Positions 33,642 through 41,523 of a stretch of 41,523 nucleotides of DNA are shown here, one piece after another. Each line of letters opens with the position of its first letter. Within the stretch, counting starts at the first letter, position 1. Below the pieces are notes generated by a model that was not told the origin of the DNA, made no database searches, and saw nothing but the letters and a program-made list of their open reading frames with translations. Made by a program: the position numbers and the translations under genes. This stretch comes from Perkinsus olseni (lineage: Eukaryota; Perkinsozoa; Perkinsida): contig JABANN010000298.1 of NCBI GenBank assembly GCA_013115125.1, positions 1 to 41,523 on the forward strand, written 5' to 3'.

Positions 33642-35515
33642 ATGTGGGGCCGGCGGTCGTTTAGTGCCTTGCCTCGGCTATTCAACACTCCGTTGGCGGC
33701 GGTCATGTCTACTGGGGCAGCGGCTGCGTGTATATGCTCGGACTACGGTCCATCGGGGTACATAGGTAGTAATGGGAAGAAGACACTTGCTGAGGAGTGG
33801 GAAGAGATCAAAGCTCGGAAGAGCTTGAGGGCCCTTCGGCGGTCCTACACGGAGCGCATACGGGTAGTATACCCGACGGAGGTGTCGGCTAGGCAGCGGC
33901 CACAGGTAGAACTGGAGCCTCAAGTGCCACGTCACTTTGATAACCCTACCTTGCTGGCCTCGAGAGTGGGAGCATGCTCAGTAGCGAGCAATAACCCCAA
34001 CGAGGATCGGTTTGTCCGGGCAACGGTAGGGGGCCTCTCGATACATCGGAAGAGTCAGGGTTGATCGTCCAGATTCCCAATGGCAGTGGTGTTATACTGG
34101 CTGGTGTTTTCGATGGTCATGGTGGTTATCATGTTGCTGATTTCGCCGCTACGTATATGCCAGCCTTCATCCGGTCTATCGTCGGGGAGCAGACGAGCTT
34201 CAACCTAGGTGCGGCACTGCTAGAGGCACATAAGGGCCTGGAGGGGGACCTGCTCGAGTGGACCAAACGAGAGGTACTCGACAGGCGGTAGTCTAACGCA
34301 GAGGCCGCCCGAGTAGATTGACGGCCTACTGACGCACAGTAAGGCGATTGATGAGGGACAGCTGGAATATGACTCACCGAAGATGACCGTTGCGACTCTC
34401 ACAAAGATGCAGGTGGTTGTTGTCAATAGCGGCAGCTGCTCGGTTGAGCATTCTTCTTCAGGCGGGAGCCTGCGCGGTTTCTGTCCTGCTGGCAGAGGAT
34501 AGCTACTGCGTGGCCAACTTGGGCGACTGCAGGGCTATGCTCGTGAGACGGCTTAGTGATGATCAAAAGAGGAGTCCGAGCAGTCTTCGATTGCGAGGTA
34601 GACTCAGAGGAACGCCAACTGGGTGTGACATTTCGGTATTCAGGAATCCCTGCTAACATAGAAGCAGAGTGGCTGACGGCTGCTCACAACGCTGACTCGC
34701 CGATTGAACAGGAGAGGCTAAAGGCTGAGCATCCGGGAGAGGAAGACTTGGTCCACTGTAAGCAGAAAATCATCGAGTTAGGTAATGTGGTTTCTAGGTA
34801 GTAGTGGTACTAGCGTACCCCTGTGGACTCCGTGATCGACTGTCTCAGGTAGTGATGGGAAAACTGTGGGCACTCGATGGGGAGCCTGTTATGTGAAGGG
34901 AAGGCTCCAGCCAACACGAGCCTTTGGCGACTTCTATTTTAAAGTCGGTGCTTCCTCCTTGTTCTCAGTGCCCTTAGTTTCTGTCAGGATATGGACATTG
35001 CCAAGGCAGCAAGGGTAGCCCCGTACTCTCATGAACGTAATGCTGACGACGGTGAGGTTCAACCTAAGATTCATCGCCCTCAATGGTCGTATCAGAGCAT
35101 CCATTGCCGAGTTTCACTCCGCCGTATTTATCAGCAGTGCCGGATGTCCGCACGGAGCGCAGAGATCCAGATCGGGACATGTAGGGTATCCTGGTAGGTC
35201 TGGTCGCCCATTAGGGTTGTAGCGTAGGTTTTTAATAATGGCGTCCGATGGCCTCTGGGACTACCTGCCTGACCCGGAGATCGTCTCAATAGCGGTTGAG
35301 GTTTTCGAGCGGGAAGGACCGCAGGCCGCGTCAGAGGCCTTAGTGTCGCGAGTAAAGGGGGATAAACGGCTGCTGTGTCGCAGTGGCCTTGATAGGTCAT
35401 CGAGCAGGCGGCTCAGTCAGCCAAATTAACTCCGAATGTTGTTCGCCGTATGCAACCTGGCAGGACCAGGAGGAACATACATGACGACGTCACAGTAGTC
35501 ATTGTGAAGCTATAG
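33642..35515 (+). CDS. PP2C phosphatase, PDP-like, copy 1
   Basis: Ten exons with matching phases: 33642-34025, 34073-34273, 34317-34412, 34462-34555, 34668-34781, 34849-34943, 34988-35051, 35096-35180, 35228-35351 and 35408-35515, giving 454 residues. The N-terminus MWGRRSFSALPRLFNTPL is basic and amphipathic, like a mitochondrial presequence. PP2C metal and core motifs are all present: RVGACSVASNNPNEDRF, GVFDGHGGYHVADF, YCVANLGDCRAML, WLTAAHNADSPIEQERLKAE, GRLQPTRAFGDFYFK, FTPPYLSAVPDV, FLIMASDGLWDYL and NIHDDVTVVIV. The GRLQPTRAFGDFY and PPYLSAVPDV blocks are typical of pyruvate dehydrogenase phosphatase relatives. It probably dephosphorylates a mitochondrial protein using Mg2+ or Mn2+. 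A second copy follows directly. Confidence 0.88.
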
Positions 35516-35863
35516 ACCTCCGGGGCGTCTTTCTCGCCTAGTTTGACATCATCACCACATAACACCATTAGATCACTATTGCATTATCTTTATAAATATT
35601 GCTCGTACTACCGTCACATGTTTGAATCAGCGAGCATACGCGGCGCCCTGCATCTGCAGCGGCGGCGGTCGTTATCGCTCACATTGTCCCTAGCCGCAGT
35701 GTGTGGTAACTGAGAGCCTCGGTCTCTCAACACGTGGATCCAGCAGTGCTTCTTGTTTTGGTGGGATGCAGCAGTTGCCCTTGATTTTGTACCTCTCGGG
35801 TGGTCGGCAGTCCAGCTCAGTCATTTCCTTTTTTCCTTCCCCGCTTTAAATCGGCACCCTGTA
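35516..35863. other. spacer between tandem phosphatase genes
   Basis: About 350 nt between the stop of PP2C copy 1 and the start of copy 2. It has a run of AT-rich sequence after the first stop, then a GC-rich segment. No exon or repeat is recognised; it should hold a polyadenylation signal and the next promoter. Confidence 0.45.
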
Positions 35864-38492
35864 ATGTCGGGTCTGATTCGGCCCGCGTTGGTGTGGATGC
35901 CGGCAGCGGTAGTGGCGGCTGTGAAGGTTGCCGAGGTACGCTGCTCGCATCGCTCCGCCCTATGTAAGTAGGTAATTTCGGTATCTAATGTATCTTCAGG
36001 TCGCCCGCCGTACGCGCTGTGAACAGGCGGCTCCGCAAGGGTCGGTTGTCGGTCCTGTGAGCCCAGAAGGACCTCAGCTCCTCCTATCAGTGAGTAGAAA
36101 AAAAGTTGACGCACATGAGCATGTTCATCAGGCCGCCCAGGCAACACCGACTCGCCCCATGCCTAATGCTCGGGTCGGTTGCCATCAGTATGCAGCCAAC
36201 TCCCCTTCTGAGGACAGGCTGGCATTACAGCAGTTCCCTGGCGGAACGCTATGCGCCTGTGTTTTTGACGGGCATGGCGGTTGGCAGGTTGCTGAGTACT
36301 GATAGGGCTGCTTTGCGGCAGGAGGCCACCGACGTGTTCTAGGTATCTCCGTGGCCATCTGCCATCGCTCCTGGCCAATCGATTCCCTCGCAAATCTGGG
36401 CATATAGACGCCCGCATGATCGAGTCGGCGTGCAAGGAAGCATTCAGGGTGGCAGACCAGGAGTTGGAGCAGCATGCCCGAGAAGCCCAAAAGTAAGTTG
36501 GTTTTCGGAGTGACCAGGCCTCACTGGGGCTGTATTGGTAGCGCTCGACGCGCTGTTGATGGGCCTCTTCAGATTAGGATTCTCCCAACCTGTTAAAGCC
36601 GGCGCGTGTGGTTTGGCATTACTCATCACGCAGACGAGCATAGTGGTGGCGAATGCAGGAGACTGTAAGGCGGTAAGTCCGAGAGGCTGGTAGCTGCATG
36701 GACGGAGGCCTTTCCTGTAAGGTGTTGTACAGAGATCAGCGCCCTGCCTTGGCCCTCAACATGCAGCACAACGCGAGTGATGTGCGGGAACAGAGGCGAT
36801 TGGAGCTCGAGCATCCCAACGAGGACAACGTTGTGCGGTAATGGGAGTGCCCGTGATTGAACGACCCTCTATTGCTAACTGTAGGTGTAAGAAGGAGTGG
36901 CATGAACCAGTGGTAGTAGCTGTTCCCAAGAGTAAGACTCGCTATGCTCGAGACGATAGTTCCGGTGGAAATTCCCCTCCATTCAGGTGGGTGGCTGGCC
37001 GTGAAGTCATGGCTCGGTTACCCGGTGGAGCTTGAGCGACTGGAGCATGCTACCAAGTACTCTGGTTGCTATGTGAAAGGCCGTCTACAGCCGACTCGGA
37101 GCTTCGGTGACTTCTACCTCAAGGTAAGCCTTTACGCGAACCTCTATCCGCTGGGTGAATTCCACAATCGGTCTCATTCTCGTTGAGTTCTTCCTCCACT
37201 TGCTGTAGCGTGAGGGGTTCCAGAAGCGATCAGCTTCTAGTGCAGCATTTTAAGGTCACAATGGCGCGCGACGAATGCCTTGAGCGGCTTTTTGTGTGTG
37301 GGAGGGTCCTCCTCTTGTGTACCTTTGTGTTCTTCCAGTCCGCAGAGTTCCTATACAACCATACGTCTGGTCGTAACTTTCTACCACCTCCAGAGGCCAA
37401 GGGCTCTGCACATGCTCCCACCGAACCTTTACAGCATTCCTTCCCGTACATCACTAGCGAGCCGGAAGTGATGGTATATCCTCGACATGAGGATGATAAG
37501 TAATGCGTGCTAGGACAGGGCCGCAATGGAGCGTATTTCTGGCAGATTCATTGTACTCGGCAGCGACGGCCTGTGGGACAATGTGACCGATGAAGAGGCT
37601 GTAGGCTTCGTCAGGCGACTGCTTCTACCGGCCGAGAGCAGCTGGAGTGCCAACTCTGGTAGGGTTTAGGATATGGTGGGATTTCTAGTGCCCCGCGGGG
37701 GCCAGAATCAAAGCGTTGGGGGCTTGAGCTACCGCAGCAGTTGCAACGCCCTTGAACGTTTGAATCAACGCTTTGGTCAATCAATTTCAAGGGGTGCCCC
37801 CAAATCAAGATTTCGGATTGGAAGGATTCGCCGATCACTTCAATACTCAGTAGATCCTACTCACGTAAAACAGGTCAACTCTCAGTGAGCGCACGACCCG
37901 ATTTCTTCTGTATTTGAGAGGATCGTATATGAACGACTCGTGTCCACTTCGTTGCTGCTTCTCTCCCGGCGCAAGCTGGATCTTTGGAGCCTCGAAGTTT
38001 GGCCGCACCATTCGCGTCAGTCTCCAGAGTCGCCTCAAAGGTTCGATACGGTCCACATCCGGACGTACTTGAAGTTGAGCAAGAATATATTCAGTGCGAG
38101 TGGTGCGGCACCACTGGTGCTCTTGAAGCTTAGCTCGAGCACATTTTTGAATTAGTGACGAGTCCTACCTGGCTTAACAAGATAGTCGGATTGTGCGTTT
38201 AAGTAGCTTGAACACCAATTTGAATTGACCACCCTGAGTGCGTCTTCGAGCGTTTGAAGATTTGGTGCCTGTCGCTATGGATCATGGTGAATCTCATCCA
38301 TCCTCAGTTGCGGAGGCATTGACAGGCGAGGTGCTGAACCGAGCGGCGAAGAGGAGTTCGAAGACCTTAGCGGAGCTTCAGGCCCTTCCGCAGGGGAATC
38401 AACGCCGGAGGCTCCACGATGATATTTCTGTCTGTATTATCGATCTGCGGTCGTCCAGTGCTCCCTCGTCTAGGGTGAGCAGCGAAAACTGA
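35864..38492 (+). CDS. PP2C phosphatase, PDP-like, copy 2
   Basis: Eleven exons with matching phases: 35864-35935, 36000-36089, 36132-36295, 36343-36492, 36573-36672, 36722-36837, 36885-36931, 36960-37123, 37339-37499, 37546-37658 and 38308-38492, giving 453 residues. Motifs: RVGCHQYAANSPSEDRL, CVFDGHGGWQVAEYL, VANAGDCKA, MQHNASDVREQRRLELE, GRLQPTRSFGDFYLK, SFPYITSEPEV, FIVLGSDGLWDNV and RRLHDDISVCIID. All PP2C metal ligands appear intact. Relative to copy 1 it is the same length but has diverged widely and has different intron positions in places. It includes a 28-nt intron (36932-36959) and a 649-nt intron (37659-38307). The N-terminus (MSGLIRPALVWMPAAVVAAV) may be an organelle signal. Probably a mitochondrial PDP-type phosphatase. 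Confidence 0.88.
37735..38275. mobile_element. possible MITE-like insertion in a 649-nt intron
   Basis: The last intron of PP2C copy 2 is about ten times the usual size here. Inside it, a left segment near 37755-37800 containing AACGTTTGAATC and TGGTCAATCAATTTCAAG has an imperfect inverted copy near 38205-38265. Read on the minus strand, that copy gives AACGCTCGAAG, then TGGTCAATTCAAATTGG and GTTCAAG. No transposase frame lies between. The arms are diverged, so this would be an old non-autonomous DNA transposon; the ends are not exact. Confidence 0.35.
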
Positions 38493-38697
38493 AGATAGGT
38501 CGGTGTTGATGGGCGGTGTTTTCCTCTGCCCTAGTTGGCAGTGAGGGTGTTGTTTCAGTCTCAGTCTAAATGCACCAATAACTACAACATGGCTTATATT
38601 TTTTGAACCAGTTACGTATAGCCTTGTCCTTCGAAAGAGTTGTGTTGTAGTGCCAAATCAGGCCTCTGGGAGTAATTGAGCAGATATTGGTGGCAAG

Positions 38698-40314
38698 ATG
38701 GCTGCTTCCATGCTCGCGGCAGCATCACGGTATAAGAGCCAGTCGGGCGGAGCATCTAGCCCTGAAGTAGACAAGAAAACGCAGGGGGTTGGTTTGCTAT
38801 GGCTATTCGTTCTCAGGCGTCCTCTGATGGTGCACCAGCGACGGGGAGCACTTGGGTTGGAGACGGTGGTGATGCAGGAGCGGGTCGAGGTGTTGATGGG
38901 TCAACGAAGGCCGCTACTATGGGCTCCTGGGAGTCCGCCGAGTGATGAAGCAGTTCACACGTATTCTGGAGGGGATTGAGAGTGTCTCTCAGACAGCGTC
39001 AGCAGACCATACGCCTGTACAACTTAGCTCGGTTTGTGTTCGAGATATGCTACACACTGGATCTCCCGGAGGAGGTGATGCGTTCCATGGTTCATGTTTG
39101 ATGGTGACGGTTGTTGTAGGTAACGGCCACTGCGATGCTCTACTTGCATTCTGTGTTGGATAAGATGAAGATGAAAGACCTTTCGGATGATCGATATGTA
39201 CTACCACCACTCCCTTGAAGTGACCTCTCCGGCATTTCCTCCATCCCTCAGTTAATAGCCATAGCCTCTATTGTGCTGGCATGTAAGGTCTGTGAGGATA
39301 AGTTGCCGAGGTCATTGGCAGCGCCTCGGAGTGGAGGACTACCGACCGGCCAACAGGGGACGGCTAGCTTCACTCAAGTCATGCGAGCAGTAGGTGGTCA
39401 TCGGCCTCTATGGCGCCTGGAAGGTTCCTGTAGGTGTTGGATACGGCCATTTGTCATATGTCGGGACAGACAACTGTACATGCGGATCGATTGCACGAGC
39501 AGCGCCGGTTTCTGAGAGATAAGGTCTCCCTTATAGAGAGCCTAGTACTCCTCAGAGTTATCGGGTCCAATCTTCAACCTGAATTACCGTAAGTGCCTAG
39601 GTGGCAGCTGCTGCTTTTGTAAGTTGCATGAGTAGGTATGATGTGATGGCATCGCTCCTAGAGCTTCATATCTACCCAGCTGAGTCCTTGTTCCCAGCAG
39701 GAGTAGACAGAGCAATCATAGCTAGAGTAGCGAGAGCGACCCTCAACGACTGGTGGGTCTGCATTCCGGTCGCTGCTGCGGTTCCATCATCATCTCTACA
39801 TGTCGTTTTCGCCCTTCAGTTTCCGTGCCCCGCTGTGTCTGAAACATCGACCCGAGGTTCTAGCCATCGCAGCGATGTAGGGTCGGGGATGTTACTTCCT
39901 CAGTGTCTGTGGTCAGTGTCGCTTGGGATTGAGGAAGGTGTATGCCGCAGCAACACTCACTCCATCAGATACGTCACTTGCCGCGTGCTTCATATCAATT
40001 GGTCGGAAGTAGTGTCTACATCCTCCGGTGGTGACTTTGAGGAGACTACGGGAGCGTCCAAGTCAGAGGGGGCGGCGAGTTCAACACCTTGGAGGAGCGA
40101 GCAATCCAAGGTGAGAGTAATGGCCACTGGAGCAACGGGGCGATGAGTATTGCGAACATGTTTTTTGTTTTTCTAGGTCATCGAGTACATGTATCCGTCG
40201 GTGGATGAGGCTGCAGTGATGGAGTGCATCGCGGATCTCATGCGCTCAGTCTATAATGTTTCGGGTATGATACAGCAAAGCAAGGCTCTTCAAAACAACA
40301 AAAGGCGTCAATGA
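38698..40314 (+). CDS. transcriptional cyclin (cyclin L/K-like)
   Basis: Exons clear at 38698-38766, 38954-39031, 39120-39197, 39252 onward, a run near 39490-39588, one from about 39624, and 40177-40314. The first cyclin fold reads FTRILEGIE, VTATAMLYLHSVLDKMKMKD, and RYLIAIASIVLACKVCEDKL across a splice. The second reads RRFLRDKVSLIESLVLLRVI, RYDVMASLLELHIYPAES, IIARVARATLND and FRAPLCLKHRPEVLAIAAM. The end is STPWRSEQSKVIEYMYPS with a final helix ADLMRSVYNVSG, as in cyclins L and K. Such cyclins activate CDKs of the CDK9-12 group in transcription and splicing. A Gly/Ser-rich N-terminal exon (from 38817) is less certain, and the joins between about 39320 and 39490 and between 39890 and 40100 are open. 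Confidence 0.7.
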
Positions 40315-41523
40315 TTAAATCGAAGCTCTGCGTTGTCAAGCGATGGCGCCTCGATGGCTGGGCTTTGGGGGGACTTGTGCCGTCGAGTCATCCTAGGTCG
40401 CACTCGAGGAGTGGATGTATGAGTGATGGCAATCCCAAGGCCTATTTCATAGGATGCCTTAACCTAGGATTCCAAGCGGTCGAGACACCATTTTTGCTTT
40501 AAGCTTCCTCCAAGCCATGAAGTTGAGAGGACTTCACCCTGACGGCTACGTATGAGATACGCTTAGGACGAGTGTTAGGACGCCACATCAGATCGAGCTC
40601 AATCACAGGGCAGCATCCCTACCATTATGAGGCATTTTTGAGGATCATCACATAGCGAAGCACCTCCCGAGTGTTCCTCAGTGGTCTATCCGGGCGCGAA
40701 GGCCGACCGTCCTGGGTGTAGCCATCTCTAGAGGATGGGGTTCCAAATAGACTGTGTGAGTTGGGCTTCGGAAGATGGGAAATGAAAGGCTACACGATAC
40801 AATGTAGGATTATAGTCCCCAACCATACCGGAAAAGAGTTGGCGATGATCGCCTCAAGAGTACGCGTACAATGAACGGGACAGACCGTGCTTGCGTCACA
40901 GTACAGTACCGCATGCCGCCTGAACGGAGCACAGCACTCTAAGAGGAGGCCTGGGTGTGACCAGACTCAGAGATGATCACCCGGGATGGGTCAGGTCGTA
41001 CACTGCATGGGGAATCCCACTCCGCTGAATGGCCACCTGTCCGAACGCCGCACTTGACCAAATTGAGACACTCCAATGTATCAGCACTCAATATCATGTG
41101 AGATAGTTAAATCGGTAGCCAAATGTCTCATTCCGGCGGGCATACAACGGTTTCTGATACACTTCTGCGCACGAAAATAGCCTCGTTATGGAACTCAGGC
41201 GCTTTTCTTCTATGCTCACAGTCATCCATTTTCATCACGCGCGCGGCCAAGGTGCCATCCCTGGCTGGCTTTTTCAGGCTTTTCCGGCCGGGGCATCCCT
41301 ATCCCCTCATAAAAGCACCTTTAAATTTGGATCCTTACTTGGGGTGTCCTAAGAAATAGGCCCCGGGCCCAGTTTCCATCCGACCACTGCTGGAGCCAAA
41401 CTGGAAGAGTATCATTTGGCAAGTGGCCCCAGCGAACGCATGCAAAATCTTGTACGGGATGGCTTAGAGGAGTTGTTGGAAATTTCGTAGTTCTAGGCGT
41501 AGAAGTGGTTCTTGGTGGCAAAT
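40315..41523. mobile_element. gene-free end with long imperfect inverted repeats
   Basis: No exon is supported here. AAGGCCTATTTCATAGGATG at 40438-40457 has an inverted partner at about 41344-41362 (minus strand GGCCTATTTCTTAGGACAC). Inward, AACCTAGGATTCCAA pairs with AAGTAAGGATCCAA. Outward, similarity continues more weakly, with TTGGGGGGACTTG matching CTGGGGCCACTTG, and AGTGG then GATGG matching in the same order. Arms are about 120 nt, near 40370-40490 and 41320-41440, with about 830 nt between. The interior has no transposase-like frame, so a non-autonomous foldback or TIR element fits; target-site duplications are not identified. Confidence 0.45.

Overview
The window looks like nuclear DNA of a protist, most likely an alveolate and possibly Perkinsus-like. 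That placement is inference from gene style, with no database search. Genes are close together and almost all are broken into short exons by GT-AG introns, mostly 40-70 nt and a few as small as 26-28 nt. All three stop codons end genes, so the standard code fits. I saw no tRNA, rRNA or CRISPR array.

Layout. Genes lie in same-strand blocks. Plus block 1 (1-4932): a membrane DnaJ protein, a BAR-domain protein, a small acidic protein and a UBA-domain protein rich in charged and Ser segments. Minus block (5449-8619): a PWWP-like/SR-rich protein. Plus block 2 (8618-16028): a very large KH-RRM-KH protein with a duplicated C-terminal module, then a protein joining an EST1/SMG-type helical region to a Regnase-type NYN nuclease. 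Minus block (16580-31775): URB1/Npa1, two coiled-coil or low-complexity proteins with an unrecognised protein between them, ferroportin and an orphan helical-repeat protein. Plus block 3 (32230-40314): a minimal ATP-dependent DNA ligase, two tandem PDP-like PP2C phosphatases and a transcriptional (L-type) cyclin. The last 1.2 kb has no gene but carries long imperfect inverted repeats resembling a non-autonomous DNA transposon.

Themes. Much of the content concerns RNA and the nucleus: the KH/RRM protein, the EST1-NYN nuclease, the PWWP-SR protein, URB1 and the cyclin. The phosphatases look mitochondrial, ferroportin is a plasma-membrane iron exporter in known relatives, and the DnaJ protein looks membrane-bound. 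The most unusual item is the EST1-NYN fusion, which joins on one chain the nonsense-mediated-decay adaptor fold and the Regnase nuclease fold. Exon joins are my own frame-consistent reconstructions. Where phases and family motifs agree I give coordinates; elsewhere I say the structure is open.
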